Notes: generated by a model not told the origin, from the sequence alone. Numbered from the stretch's first letter, positions 1-9,040 are shown. The stretch: DNA of 64,000 nt from Roseivirga misakiensis (GCF_001747105.1 NZ_MDGQ01000005.1:930001-994000), one strand, 5' to 3'. Translations and numbers: made by a program.

Positions 1-1553
1 TTAGCCTCTTCAATCACATCCTCAGGAAACCCATTGACTTGGAGGATTTTAATGGCGTTTGTTTTTTGAAGACTACCAGTTTTGAGTTTATAGTCAAATA
101 CGATTTCATTTTCGACGATTTGCTCAGAAAAGTGGTAAGTGCTGTATTCCTCTTTCAATAACTCCGATAATTCTAGGTCGTGGGTAGCGACAAAGACAAG
201 GTTTCCATTCTGTGTTAGTTTGCTTAATACAGCTTTGCCGGAGGCGATTCGTTCGAGGGTGTTGGTCCCTTTAAATAGCTCATCTAATAAAAATAGATGG
301 GGGGTTGGCTGATCGCTCGCTGCTAAAAGCTTTTTGATAGCCGAAACTTCTTGAAAGTAATAGCTGGTATCATTCATGAGGTCATCAGCGATCCTAATAG
401 CCGAGGAAACATGCAAATGAGGTATACTAAAAGCTTCGGCAAAACAAATGTTGAGCGTTTGACCTATGATGGCATTTATACCCAGGGTACGAATAAAAGT
501 AGATTTACCAGACATATTGGAGCCAGTAAGCAAAATAGATTGGCCATCTACTTTCAGGTTATTGTCGACAGGTTCAGTAATCAAAGGATGGTAGCCCTTC
601 GTCATATGAAGCGTACAGAGTTTGTCAGTCAGTTGCAACTGACTATGAATATCTAATGAGTTTCGAATACTCTGAATATTAATGGAAAGGTCAATTTCAC
701 CTACATGTTTGAATAATTGGTGGATATGGTCTTTCTGGTTTTCGAGTCTATCCAGAATCTTAAAAAGTAGTATGGGCTCTATCACAAATAAGGCTTTAAT
801 AAGCTCTATGATATAGTCTACAAGCTCTCCAATTTCAGATTTAGGGGCAGGGTTGAATTTGAATACTGAAATTAGAGATTTGAGCGTCTCTAGTTTGCTA
901 ATAGCTTCCTTTGTAGATGGATCTTCGTTATCGAGATGCTTGGCGGTGCTTTTTGCCACATCCACTAGTATGATGAGCTCAGATAAAGATGCAGCGTATT
1001 GATAGAGATTTTTTTTATTCCAATAGTGAATGATAAAGTTGCCGATCAGTATAAAAACTAGAGCGATCCAAAGGACAGGATATATAAAAGCTCCTAGAAA
1101 GGTAATACAACTGATTATGGCTGATAATTTGATTGCCCAAAACCAAGGTGGCGGTTGTATTTGCTCTTCCAGAAATATCGTAGGTAGATAGTTGGCCTCA
1201 AAACTAGATAGTTTAGAAAGTGCTACAATACACTCCTCCTTTGCTTTTGGATTCTCTTCCAATTGCGTGATAAGTGCCTCTCTTTTTTCGGTAGGCGTCC
1301 TATCATTTGGAATGCTCTGAAATTCACGATAAAGGTACTGTTGGCCAACTTTGGAAATACTCCTGTCTAGGAACATAAAGAGCTCATCGAAGTCTAGGTC
1401 ATTATAGGTAGCGGTGGAGATTCTAAAACTGTCTTTTGAATCTTTTGTGCCTTCGGCGTATTTCTTGATAACGTCGAAATGGAAAACTTCCTTTTTCAGT
1501 TGGGAGTATTTCTCGAGTAGCGCTATTCTTCTTTTTTTCGATCGGCTGAACAT
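1..1553 (-). CDS. MutS-family ATPase with membrane segments (partial, 3' end beyond left edge)
   Basis: This reading frame starts at the ATG at 1553 and is still open at base 1, so only about 517 residues are visible. The C-terminal half is the MutS ATPase: a Walker A motif (TGSNMSGKST) near residue 340, a Walker B (LFLLDE) near 423 followed by FKGTN, and the H-loop (VFVATHD) near 455. The N-terminal half is not that of housekeeping MutS. It has no mismatch-recognition domain but carries a hydrophobic stretch at about residues 139-178 that reads as two closely spaced membrane helices. Bacteroidota genomes commonly carry such MutS-related proteins of about 600 residues. The ATPase and clamp resemble MutS, but a role in mismatch repair is not shown by the sequence. 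The gene is followed upstream by a separate minus-strand operon 106 bases away. Confidence 0.85.
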   Translation of the reverse strand, partial: MFSRSKKRRIALLEKYSQLKKEVFHFDVIKKYAEGTKDSKDSFRISTATYNDLDFDELFMFLDRSISKVGQQYLYREFQSIPNDRTPTEKREALITQLEENPKAKEECIVALSKLSSFEANYLPTIFLEEQIQPPPWFWAIKLSAIISCITFLGAFIYPVLWIALVFILIGNFIIHYWNKKNLYQYAASLSELIILVDVAKSTAKHLDNEDPSTKEAISKLETLKSLISVFKFNPAPKSEIGELVDYIIELIKALFVIEPILLFKILDRLENQKDHIHQLFKHVGEIDLSINIQSIRNSLDIHSQLQLTDKLCTLHMTKGYHPLITEPVDNNLKVDGQSILLTGSNMSGKSTFIRTLGINAIIGQTLNICFAEAFSIPHLHVSSAIRIADDLMNDTSYYFQEVSAIKKLLAASDQPTPHLFLLDELFKGTNTLERIASGKAVLSKLTQNGNLVFVATHDLELSELLKEEYSTYHFSEQIVENEIVFDYKLKTGSLQKTNAIKILQVNGFPEDVIEEA

Positions 1554-1659
1554 CACCTTACTTTCTTACTAGTTAATCAATCTGTTTTAGATAATGATCA
1601 AAGGAAACATAGAAGGTAATTGAAATACCTGAACGTGTCAAAACAGCTACGATTGAAGA

Positions 1660-2514
1660 CTAACGTCGTCTTTGCGGTATCACTTTACGATTGGCCATAT
1701 CATATTTTCTGTTGGCACGTAGCATATGAAATCTTTCCTGATTAGGTCCGTTTTTGACGAATTGATTTTTAGTTTGATCCCAATGCGTACCGTCGTAAAT
1801 CAAAACATAACTTTGTCCTATGACTTCAAACTCATTACCGCTAACCAATACAGCCGTATTCTCATCGATGGATAAGCCAAGTAGGGAAGGGTATACATTT
1901 AGTACTTCGAACATATCAAACTGTCGATTTCGTGCCAACGTATGCTGATCGATCGCGATATTCTGGACAAAGCCGAATCCTTCTTCATGATCTCCCACCA
2001 TAATTGTGTTCGTTTTACTATCTCCTCGGGCAAGGTAGGAACCTTGAATTGTGGCTCCAGCAGAACTGCCACCTATGACTCCATCTCTGTCTAAAACCTT
2101 GAATAAGTTTTCTTGAACTCTTGTGTTCAAATAAGAATCCGCAAAACGCCATTGTCTTCCGCCCGGTAGCCATACTCCTGTAGCGTCATTCAAAACATCG
2201 GCAAATTCAGGTTTATCAGCTTCTTTTGGGTCAGTTGTATGGAGTACGGTGACTTTTTTAGCACCCCGAGCTTTCCATGAACTGATTATGCTTTCTTCGA
2301 TGGCCTTGGTGATTTCTCTGCCACTGGCTGTTGGGATAACGACGATATGGGACTCTGTGCCTCCAGCCAATTCAATAAACTTGGCAAATACTGCTGGGTC
2401 TCTTAATGCACCTCCGGCAATGATTAAATGCCCGTTTTTTGGCCCTGTGGTTGTTGTTTGGGCAGATAGGTTTAAGGCTAAGATTAGGGCAAGAATAGAA
2501 TAGAAGGTTCTCAT
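1660..2514 (-). CDS. Secreted cyanophycinase-like S51 peptidase
   Basis: The 284-residue product has an N-terminal signal peptide (about residues 1-19, ending LSAQ) and then an S51 peptidase/cyanophycinase fold. Family hallmarks are the GHLIIAGGA start of the domain, PTASG near residue 61, a WLPGGRQ segment at 115-121 and the nucleophile elbow GGSSAGA at 148-154 with Ser151 as the likely catalytic serine. Known cyanophycinases hydrolyse beta-Asp-Arg dipeptide bonds of cyanophycin; secreted homologues act on external polymer or peptides. I see no cyanophycin synthetase in the window, so a scavenging or peptide-processing role is more likely than storage turnover. Its ATG overlaps the stop of the preceding SGNH hydrolase gene by four bases (ATGA), which suggests translational coupling in one operon. 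Confidence 0.85.
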   Translation of the reverse strand: MRTFYSILALILALNLSAQTTTTGPKNGHLIIAGGALRDPAVFAKFIELAGGTESHIVVIPTASGREITKAIEESIISSWKARGAKKVTVLHTTDPKEADKPEFADVLNDATGVWLPGGRQWRFADSYLNTRVQENLFKVLDRDGVIGGSSAGATIQGSYLARGDSKTNTIMVGDHEEGFGFVQNIAIDQHTLARNRQFDMFEVLNVYPSLLGLSIDENTAVLVSGNEFEVIGQSYVLIYDGTHWDQTKNQFVKNGPNQERFHMLRANRKYDMANRKVIPQRRR

Positions 2515-3194
2515 TTTACGATCAGTTTAGCTACATCTTCGATGATTGAATCAACCCATTCGGTATACATAATACCAGAAGGGTGTAATTCGTCTTTAGC
2601 CACAAGTTCTGGACGTTTTTTTGCTTTTCTGGAAATAGGGGTGATGTTAAAATATTTGACCTTGTACCTTTTGCTAATGCGTCTACCAATTTTATTATAG
2701 AGGTCTATTTCTTTTCTAATCTCATCTTCTTTCTGTTTTCCGAATGGAGTTTTTCCATAATCGGGAATAGATACCACAAAAACATGCTCTCTGTTACCAT
2801 TAGCGAGCTCTATGGCGGTCTTGATCAGTTTCTCAAAGTCAGTTTCAAAGTCGACTATAGGTCTGTCTTGGTATTGATTATTCACCCCGATGAGTAGCGA
2901 GACCATGTCATAAGAATTGGATAGGCTGAAGTCATCAACTATGGCCTTTTTAAGGTCATCGGTACGCCAACCAGTTTTAGCAATGATTTTTGGAGATTCC
3001 ACCGCTATACCATGATCATCTGTAAGCCTTTTAGCCAATTGGACTGGCCATCTTTCATCTTCTGAAACACTCTCGCCAATGGTATAGGAATCACCGAGGG
3101 CCAGAAAGGTCTTAGGTTTTTGGTTTTGTGCCATAATTGAAAATGTTGTGAGACAAAGCATTAATCCTATGAAAAGCTTTTTGAAGTAAGGCAT
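2511..3194 (-). CDS. Secreted SGNH/GDSL-family hydrolase
   Basis: The product (227 residues) begins with a signal peptide (about residues 1-22, ending IMAQ). The SGNH blocks are all present: block I GDSYT with nucleophile Ser36, Gly80-region backbone segment, block III GVNNQ with Asn106, and block V DELHP with Asp201 and His204. The family comprises esterases, thioesterases and lysophospholipases, and the substrate cannot be told from sequence. It lies 23 bases downstream of smc and overlaps the cyanophycinase-like gene by four bases, so the three probably form one transcript. The functional link between SMC and two secreted hydrolases is not obvious. Confidence 0.88.
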   Translation of the reverse strand: MPYFKKLFIGLMLCLTTFSIMAQNQKPKTFLALGDSYTIGESVSEDERWPVQLAKRLTDDHGIAVESPKIIAKTGWRTDDLKKAIVDDFSLSNSYDMVSLLIGVNNQYQDRPIVDFETDFEKLIKTAIELANGNREHVFVVSIPDYGKTPFGKQKEDEIRKEIDLYNKIGRRISKRYKVKYFNITPISRKAKKRPELVAKDELHPSGIMYTEWVDSIIEDVAKLIVK

Positions 3195-3217
3195 AGCTAA
3201 TGATAAGTCGCTTTAAA

Positions 3218-6200
3218 TTAATCGGTTAACTCTCTTAAGTCAACTGGTACCACTCTAGAAACTCCCTGTTCAATCATGGTAATTCCATAGATGATATCTG
3301 TGGCGGCCATTGTGCGTTTATTGTGTGTAACGATAATAAACTGCGATTCGGTCGAAAATTTCTGAATAATGTTGTTGAATTTATCAATGTTAGCATCGTC
3401 CAGAGGGGCATCTACCTCATCGAAAATACAGAATGGTGCTGGCTTCAGTAAATAAATCGCGAATAGTAGAGAAGTAGCGGTCAAAGTTTTCTCTCCACCC
3501 GATAATTGATTGATTGTTAACGGCCTTTTACCTTTTGGTTTGGCCATTATTTCTATAGGTGACTCTAAAGGTCGCTCTGGATCAATGAGTTTTAAATCAC
3601 AGTCATCTTCCTCGGTAAATAGCGACCTAAAGACTTGGATAAAGTTTGTTTTGATATTGTCAAAAGCCTCCAAAAAGGTTTCTTTCGCTACCGTATCAAT
3701 CTCTTCGATGGTGTCAAGTAAAGACCCCTTGGCGGCTATGAGGTCATCGCGCTGCTCAGAGATGAAAGTATGGCGTTGTTTTATTTCGTCATAAGCTTCC
3801 ATGGCCATCGGGTTAACTGGTCCCATTTTTTCTAGCTTATCTCGAAGTTTCAAAACTATGGCCTCTAACTCTTCAATAGATTTGTCACTTTCTAATGGCT
3901 CCTCTGTTTTGAGTAATTCATCAAGGTTTACATTGAACTCAACCGAAAGCCTTTCTTTTACTGAACTTAGCTCAAGCTTCGTTTCGTTCAATTTATTCTG
4001 TAACTCCATCATGAGGGCATCAGAATGCTCACGCTTTTTCTGTAGCTCTCTTAAAGTTTTGTCAGAGACATCGATTTCTCCACGTTGTGCGTAATAGTCT
4101 TTTTCAGCTTCGTTAACACCTTTTTCGATAGACTCTTTTTCATCATACATGCCAATGAGTTCGTCTTCATTGGATTCAGAATTAGTAATGAGTCTCTTTA
4201 TTTCTGCTTCGTTATTCTCGAGTTCTACCTGATTCTTTTCAATCCTAACTTTGCTGCCTTCAAAAGCAGTCTGCTTATAACTGATTTCTTGAGTTACTGA
4301 ATTGACTCTGCTTTGTTTTTGATGGAAAAGAATGTTCTTCTCGTTATAAGCTTGAGATTTTTGAGATAACTGCTCGTTCTCTAGTTTCGCCTTAGATTCA
4401 AGCTCACCAATAGTAGCTTCTATCTTTGCAAAGGCCACTTGCTCTTCCCCAACCTCTGGCACCAAATGATCCAAAGAGTTACTCAATTTCTCGATGTTCT
4501 TGAGGATGTCCTCTTTTCTGTTAGCACGACTAGTGAGCATCTGCGCTAGTTGCTCCTTCTTAGTTTTTAGGGAAATGTACTCTTCGTTTACTTTACCAAA
4601 ATCACTTTGTAGCTGTTCTATCTCAGATTTGAAAGTGTCTGATTTCAGTCTGGCTAACTCTTGCTGTTTTTGGTCTAAGCGATCTTTGATATCAACAGAC
4701 TTGGTTTCGAGCGATTTGATATCTTTTTCGAGCTTTTCTAAGTTTTTGGCTCTACCAATTCTCTTTCCCTCAAACAGACCAACAGAACCACCTGCAATAC
4801 TGAATTTGCGCTTAGTGTACTTTCCCGTTTCAGTGATAAATACGGCTTCATCATCCATCGGGATTTCTCCTGGCCCGCCATTTATGATGAATACGTTTTC
4901 TAGAATATGCCCGATCAGTTTCCTGTATTTAGGCTCAAATTCTACAATCTCCGTTGCTGGAACGGCATTTTCGAATAAACGCGGTTCTTTGGGTTCATAC
5001 CGCTCTAATGCGTCCAAGACAAAGAAATTTGCCTTTCCCTTAGAAGCATCACTTAATATATTCACCGCTTCAAAAGCCTGTCGCTCAGTATCCACGATGT
5101 AGTAATTCATGTAGTTTTCGAGATAATTCTCAATCGTTACACGGTACTTTTCATCACAGGCAATAATGTCTGAAAGGAGAGGGGCCGTCTTGTTCCAATT
5201 GGCTTTCTTTTTTAGAAACTTGATGGCTTCTGGGAAACCCTCTAGGTTTTCTACTAACGACTTTGTGAGGTTAAATTCATTCCTTTTGGCATCCAGTTTC
5301 CTGCTCACTGTTGTGAGTTCATCTCGAATGATGTCAATGGTTTCGGTCGTTTTTTGAAGGGCGTTGTTATGTTGCTCTTCTTGGACCTTTCGCTTGTCTA
5401 AAGCCTTTTTCTTTTGATCTAGCTCCGTTTCTACTGACGCCAGTTTGTTATCGAATTGGGCTAGCGTTTCCGATTGTTCGGAAGTATCAGACTCCGTTTT
5501 GGAAAATTCACCTTTTAAAGTGTCGAGTTGGATTTGTTTAACCTCAATCTCTTTTTTTAACGTATAGAGTCTCTCTCTTTTTACTGTGAAATTCTGTCTA
5601 TTATTTTCGAAGGCCTCTTGCGCTTCTTGCGCTATCGCCTTTTGCTCGTTATAGATTTTTTCTAAAGAATTCACTTCAGCAGTTACCGTAGCCAGTTCTT
5701 TTTCGGCCTTCTCCAACTCATTTCTTAAACTGTCTAAACTAAAGGCGGCGCGTTCGTTACTCTTCTTATCTGCCTCCAGTTGCTGTCTAAGGTTGTCGCT
5801 TTTGTCTTCTAGAAAAGTAAGTCGTTCGTTTTTTATTTTTCGATCACTTTCGAACTGTCGAATCTTATTGACGTGTTCATTCAGTGCTTTTTGTCGAGAA
5901 GCCAACAGCTTTTCTTTAGAAATCAAATCTGTTTTGCCCTTCTCTATATTGGCCTCCTGATTAGCTATCATTTGTCCAATCTCAACTTTCAGATCGGCTT
6001 CTTTCTGAATGTCTGCTTCAATACTCTTGTAGTTGGCAGATTTTTCGGCTACTGCTAGTCTAGAAAGCGATATGCTCTCTACCTTATACTCTTCCTTAAG
6101 TTTGTAATACCTTTCGGCTTGTCGTGCCTGTTTTTCGAGCGATTTGAGGTTTTTCTCAATTTCAAAGAGCAAGTCTTCTACACGATCAAGATCGTCATCG

Positions 6201-6751
6201 GTATCTTTTAGTTTTTTAAGCGTTTCTCTTTTTCGAGTTTTGAATTTTGAGATTCCTGCCGCTTCTTCAAATAATGACCTTCTTGAGTTGTCTTTGTCAT
6301 TCAGTAAGTCATCAACCATTCGCAGCTCGATAATGGCGTAGCTATTCGAAGCTATCCCAGTATCCATAAAGAGGTTGTTGATGTCCTTTAGCCTACAGCT
6401 TACTCCATTGAGCAGGTATTCACTCTCACCCGATCTATAATACCTTCTGGTAATAGTTACCTCGGTATATTCGGTAGGTAAAAGGTTTTTAGTGTTATTA
6501 AAAGTAAGTGAAACTTCAGCGAGCTGTGTGGGCTTCCTTTTTTTTGTGCCGTTGAAAATGATATTCTCCATTTTCTCCGACCGAAGCATTCTAGTTTTTT
6601 GTTCTCCAAGCACCCATCGAATGGCGTCTACCACATTGGATTTACCACAACCATTAGGTCCAACAATACCCGTTATTCCCTCATCAAAATTGATAACGAC
6701 CTTGTCTCCGAAGCTTTTAAATCCCTTTATTTCAAGTTTGGTAAGCTGCAT
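3218..6751 (-). CDS. smc: Chromosome segregation ATPase SMC
   Basis: This is a full-length SMC of 1177 residues. The N-terminal ATPase lobe begins MQLTKLEIKGFKSFGDK and carries Walker A GPNGCGKSN. Long coiled coils flank a hinge at roughly residues 500-670, and the C-terminal lobe has the signature LSGGEKTLTATSL and Walker B CIFDEVDAPLDD. It forms the core dimer of condensin and compacts and separates chromosomes with ScpA and ScpB, which are not in this window. I chose the ATG at 6751 because the family starts with this short leader; the frame stays open twelve codons further upstream (to 6787), but those residues are not SMC-like. A -7-like element (TAATTTTG) lies about 34 bases upstream on the same strand. 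Confidence 0.97.
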   Translation of the reverse strand: MQLTKLEIKGFKSFGDKVVINFDEGITGIVGPNGCGKSNVVDAIRWVLGEQKTRMLRSEKMENIIFNGTKKRKPTQLAEVSLTFNNTKNLLPTEYTEVTITRRYYRSGESEYLLNGVSCRLKDINNLFMDTGIASNSYAIIELRMVDDLLNDKDNSRRSLFEEAAGISKFKTRKRETLKKLKDTDDDLDRVEDLLFEIEKNLKSLEKQARQAERYYKLKEEYKVESISLSRLAVAEKSANYKSIEADIQKEADLKVEIGQMIANQEANIEKGKTDLISKEKLLASRQKALNEHVNKIRQFESDRKIKNERLTFLEDKSDNLRQQLEADKKSNERAAFSLDSLRNELEKAEKELATVTAEVNSLEKIYNEQKAIAQEAQEAFENNRQNFTVKRERLYTLKKEIEVKQIQLDTLKGEFSKTESDTSEQSETLAQFDNKLASVETELDQKKKALDKRKVQEEQHNNALQKTTETIDIIRDELTTVSRKLDAKRNEFNLTKSLVENLEGFPEAIKFLKKKANWNKTAPLLSDIIACDEKYRVTIENYLENYMNYYIVDTERQAFEAVNILSDASKGKANFFVLDALERYEPKEPRLFENAVPATEIVEFEPKYRKLIGHILENVFIINGGPGEIPMDDEAVFITETGKYTKRKFSIAGGSVGLFEGKRIGRAKNLEKLEKDIKSLETKSVDIKDRLDQKQQELARLKSDTFKSEIEQLQSDFGKVNEEYISLKTKKEQLAQMLTSRANRKEDILKNIEKLSNSLDHLVPEVGEEQVAFAKIEATIGELESKAKLENEQLSQKSQAYNEKNILFHQKQSRVNSVTQEISYKQTAFEGSKVRIEKNQVELENNEAEIKRLITNSESNEDELIGMYDEKESIEKGVNEAEKDYYAQRGEIDVSDKTLRELQKKREHSDALMMELQNKLNETKLELSSVKERLSVEFNVNLDELLKTEEPLESDKSIEELEAIVLKLRDKLEKMGPVNPMAMEAYDEIKQRHTFISEQRDDLIAAKGSLLDTIEEIDTVAKETFLEAFDNIKTNFIQVFRSLFTEEDDCDLKLIDPERPLESPIEIMAKPKGKRPLTINQLSGGEKTLTATSLLFAIYLLKPAPFCIFDEVDAPLDDANIDKFNNIIQKFSTESQFIIVTHNKRTMAATDIIYGITMIEQGVSRVVPVDLRELTD

Positions 6752-6784
6752 GAATAGCGCTAAGTAAAAAATGGGTGTAGCTAG

Positions 6785-6792
6785 CAAAATTA
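6785..6792 (-). promoter_or_regulatory. Probable -7 promoter element for smc
   Basis: On the minus strand the sequence reads TAATTTTG, matching the Bacteroidota -7 consensus TAnnTTTG, 34 bases before the smc ATG. No clear TTG -33 element is visible at the usual distance. The opposite strand has another match twelve bases away for the divergent gene. Confidence 0.4.
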
Positions 6793-6803
6793 GAATTAAT
6801 TCT

Positions 6804-6811
6804 TAGATTTG
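6804..6811 (+). promoter_or_regulatory. Probable -7 promoter element for the small membrane protein gene
   Basis: TAGATTTG matches TAnnTTTG and ends eight bases before the ATG at 6820, which would give a very short or leaderless transcript. No -33 element is obvious. Together with the smc element it makes a compact divergent promoter. Confidence 0.35.
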
Positions 6812-6819
6812 CTAGTGTC

Positions 6820-7284
6820 ATGGAGTTCGATTTGAGTACCATTGTTTACCTTGTTCTAGGGGTGATTTATTTCATCTTCACCTCAGCGAATAAGAATAAG
6901 AAAAAGGTGGGGCGAAGACCTTCGAATCCGGATAATACAGATAATCCAGAAACTGTCGGGCCACCTCCTTTGGATAGGAGACCCACTTTTGAAGAGCTGT
7001 TAGAAGAGTTTACTGGTCAAAAATCTCAACCAGAGCCTGAGCCAGTTAGAATCCCCCAGTTAGAGGAAATCAAAGAGTCGCACAAGAAGCCTGATTATCT
7101 ATTTGAGTCAAAACCCAAACCGGAAGTTATTAAAGTGAAAAAGGAAGAGCGAAAGCCTATGGTTACTTTCGAAGAGTACGAACAAGAGGAGGAATCACAA
7201 AGTGAATACTTGCAGATGTTTTCGGATTTAGATAGTGCTAAAAAAGCTTTTATAGCATCAGAAATATTTCAGAGAAAGTATTAA
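6820..7284 (+). CDS. Small membrane-anchored protein, unknown function
   Basis: The 154-residue product has one N-terminal membrane helix (about residues 7-22, TIVYLVLGVIYFIF) followed directly by a basic stretch (NKNKKKVGRR), so the charged tail should be cytoplasmic. The tail is low-complexity, rich in Pro, Glu and Lys, with a conserved-looking PTFEELLEEFTG segment near residues 54-65 and a shorter helix at the C-terminus. I do not recognise a named family, although anchored Pro/Glu-rich proteins of this layout are common next to housekeeping genes in Bacteroidota. It is divergent from smc, and its stop codon overlaps the stop of the convergent M56 gene (both use TTAA at 7281-7284). Confidence 0.7.
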   Translation: MEFDLSTIVYLVLGVIYFIFTSANKNKKKVGRRPSNPDNTDNPETVGPPPLDRRPTFEELLEEFTGQKSQPEPEPVRIPQLEEIKESHKKPDYLFESKPKPEVIKVKKEERKPMVTFEEYEQEEESQSEYLQMFSDLDSAKKAFIASEIFQRKY

Positions 7285-8570
7285 GATCGTTTGAACTCGA
7301 TCGGCAACTTAACTCTTGTCTCGGTAGGCTCACCGTCAATTACAGCTGGCTTCCATTTACCTGATCTAGCCAATGCATTAAAAACCTCCTTTTCACAGTC
7401 ATAGCCTAATTTGCTATCGAACTGTAAGTTTTCAAGGGTACCTTTTGTATTAACAGTAAATGACACAACCACTTCTCCTTCTATATTGGCGGTAATGGCT
7501 TTCTCAGGATACTGAATACTTTCTTCGAGCGATTTAATGCCGTCTAATGGTAATGGCGATTCATCATTATTGGCCATCAAGTGATTCTCGATGGTAACGT
7601 TTTTAATCTTAATGTTACTCGGAATTCTAGCCTCAAAAGAGAAGATGAAGAATAGTATTGCAATTAATGGTATTGGTATTAAAAGCTTTAAAAAGTTGAC
7701 TCTTTTGGTGCTGGTCAACATGTTAACTCTTTTGACAGTTTGATTCTTGCCGAAATAGCTACCGTAGCTTAATCCCATTTTTCTAAAAACGGTTTTTACA
7801 AGTAGTTGTGTGTACAGGGCACTTCCTGTTTCAGCCGCTACTTTTCTATCCGCTAAGTACTCATGGCATTCTTCAAGTAAAGTCTTAAAAAGATAAAGGA
7901 AAGGGTTAAACCAAAACACGATCTTCAGAACTTCTACGAACATGATGTCGTAAGAGTGCTTTTCTTTTATGTGCACCTTTTCATGGTCTAATACTTGATT
8001 TTTCTCTCTTTCTGTTAAGTCTAGTGTGTTGTCCCAGAACAGATAGTTGAAAAAAGAAAAGGTAGGCATTGAACCGTCGGTGTTGACGTGAAAGTAAGCC
8101 CCTTTTGTTTTGTATCGGGTGTTATGGCGTTTGAACCAGACGATTTCTTTGAATGATCTTATTCTTAAAAGTAGCTTTAATAAGCCTAGTGCAACACCAA
8201 TTATATATATCGTTAAAATTGCCTCCCACCACAGTAGGAAAGGTCTTTCAGATTGTGCAGTAATTGTATAAGAGTAAGCTTTGTCAGCTTCAATGATCGG
8301 CTCATTTCCTACTTCATTTCCCACTTGGTGAATCGAGTTCAGAACGGCTGGTGTCGTCGCTGGATTATAATCGATTTCGATCAATGGGAACGAGACGGCA
8401 AATAGGAGGGCAGCCAATAAATAGAATCTATTATATCTGAAGCTTTTTTCTTTCCTAAGTAGGAAATAGTAAGCCAGATAAAGAATCGCTAAACAAGTCG
8501 CTGATTCTAACACGTAGATCAATGACCCATTTAGTTTTTCTAATAATTCTATGGTTGGATGCTTTCCCAT
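7281..8570 (-). CDS. BlaR1-like M56 metallopeptidase with TonB C-terminal domain
   Basis: This 429-residue integral membrane protein has membrane segments near residues 20-38, 48-64, 113-135 and 285-308. The M56 zinc motif HEKVH is at 196-200 and is followed by the EXXA/D-type helix (EECHEYLADRK). In BlaR1/MecR1 this cytoplasmic peptidase relays a surface signal that ends with loss of BlaI repression. There is no penicillin-binding sensor domain. Instead the last ~85 residues (about 345-428) form a TonB C-terminal domain (YPEKA, GEVVVSFTVNTKG, GKWKPA), expected outside the inner membrane. This fusion is widespread in Bacteroidota. It starts nine bases after the stop of the BlaI gene, so the two form one operon, BlaI first. 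The signal is unknown. Confidence 0.93.
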   Translation of the reverse strand: MGKHPTIELLEKLNGSLIYVLESATCLAILYLAYYFLLRKEKSFRYNRFYLLAALLFAVSFPLIEIDYNPATTPAVLNSIHQVGNEVGNEPIIEADKAYSYTITAQSERPFLLWWEAILTIYIIGVALGLLKLLLRIRSFKEIVWFKRHNTRYKTKGAYFHVNTDGSMPTFSFFNYLFWDNTLDLTEREKNQVLDHEKVHIKEKHSYDIMFVEVLKIVFWFNPFLYLFKTLLEECHEYLADRKVAAETGSALYTQLLVKTVFRKMGLSYGSYFGKNQTVKRVNMLTSTKRVNFLKLLIPIPLIAILFFIFSFEARIPSNIKIKNVTIENHLMANNDESPLPLDGIKSLEESIQYPEKAITANIEGEVVVSFTVNTKGTLENLQFDSKLGYDCEKEVFNALARSGKWKPAVIDGEPTETRVKLPIEFKRS

Positions 8571-8579
8571 GATGCGCTA

Positions 8580-8954
8580 CTATTTATCCTCTTCCTTCAA
8601 GTCGTCACCAACATGTTGCATTAAGGATTGGAAATCCGTCATGTCCATATCGTTTTCTTTTGCAAAAAATGAAACGAGTTTCTGGAAAGATCCTCCAAAG
8701 TAGCCACCTATAAAGTTCTTTAAGTAGAAGTTACTGTATGATGTCTTATCTACGATTGGGAAATATTCGTGAGTTTTTCCGTACGCCTTGTATCCTACAA
8801 AACCTTTTTTCTCCAAAATTCGGATTATCGTGGATACAGTATTGTAAGCGGGTTTCGGTTCTGGAATTTTAGCTAATACATCTTTAACAAACCCTTTTTC
8901 GATTTGCCATAAAATCTGCATTACCTGTTCTTCCGCTTTAGTCAATTCCTTCAT
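8580..8954 (-). CDS. BlaI/MecI/CopY-family transcriptional repressor
   Basis: The product is a 124-residue winged-helix repressor: MKELTKAEEQVMQILW opens the DNA-binding domain, NTVSTIIRILEKKGFVGY is the recognition helix and wing, and the C-terminal helices serve for dimerisation. BlaI-type proteins bind dyads at their own promoter and are inactivated through the partner M56 protease, encoded directly downstream. The start at 8954 fits the family; the frame extends upstream only to a TTG at 8978 with residues not typical of the family. An AGGA-like site lies a few bases before the ATG. Two AACTA-N6-TAGTT dyads lie 35-71 bases upstream and are probably its operators. Confidence 0.93.
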   Translation of the reverse strand: MKELTKAEEQVMQILWQIEKGFVKDVLAKIPEPKPAYNTVSTIIRILEKKGFVGYKAYGKTHEYFPIVDKTSYSNFYLKNFIGGYFGGSFQKLVSFFAKENDMDMTDFQSLMQHVGDDLKEEDK

Positions 8955-8988
8955 ATTCCTAATTTTAATTCTTATCAATCAATGATAC

Positions 8989-9025
8989 AACTATCTGGCT
9001 AGTTTTCAAACTAACCTGTTAGTTT
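8989..9025. promoter_or_regulatory. Two tandem operator-like dyads, probable BlaI sites
   Basis: Two copies of AACTA-N6-TAGTT lie at 8989-9004 and 9009-9024. The second sits inside a perfect 8-bp inverted repeat, AAACTAAC-CT-GTTAGTTT, at 9008-9025. Their starts are exactly 20 bp apart, about two helical turns, so two dimers could bind the same face of the DNA. They lie directly upstream of the BlaI gene and also close to the end of the DUF4159 gene. Assignment to BlaI rests on position and the known autoregulation of this family. Confidence 0.7.
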
Positions 9026-9040
9026 ATTTTAAATCTTATG

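Noticed and set aside
351-656. A 101-codon plus-strand frame opposite the MutS-like gene
   Set aside because: It is antisense to the conserved Walker A region and shows no protein features.
4494-5102. A 202-codon open frame on the plus strand opposite smc
   Set aside because: It is rich in Ser, Leu and Phe, as expected from the reverse complement of coiled-coil coding DNA, and smc is intact on the other strand.
6752-6787. Longer N-terminus for SMC
   Set aside because: The extra twelve residues precede the universal SMC start and would overlap the promoter element at 6785-6792.
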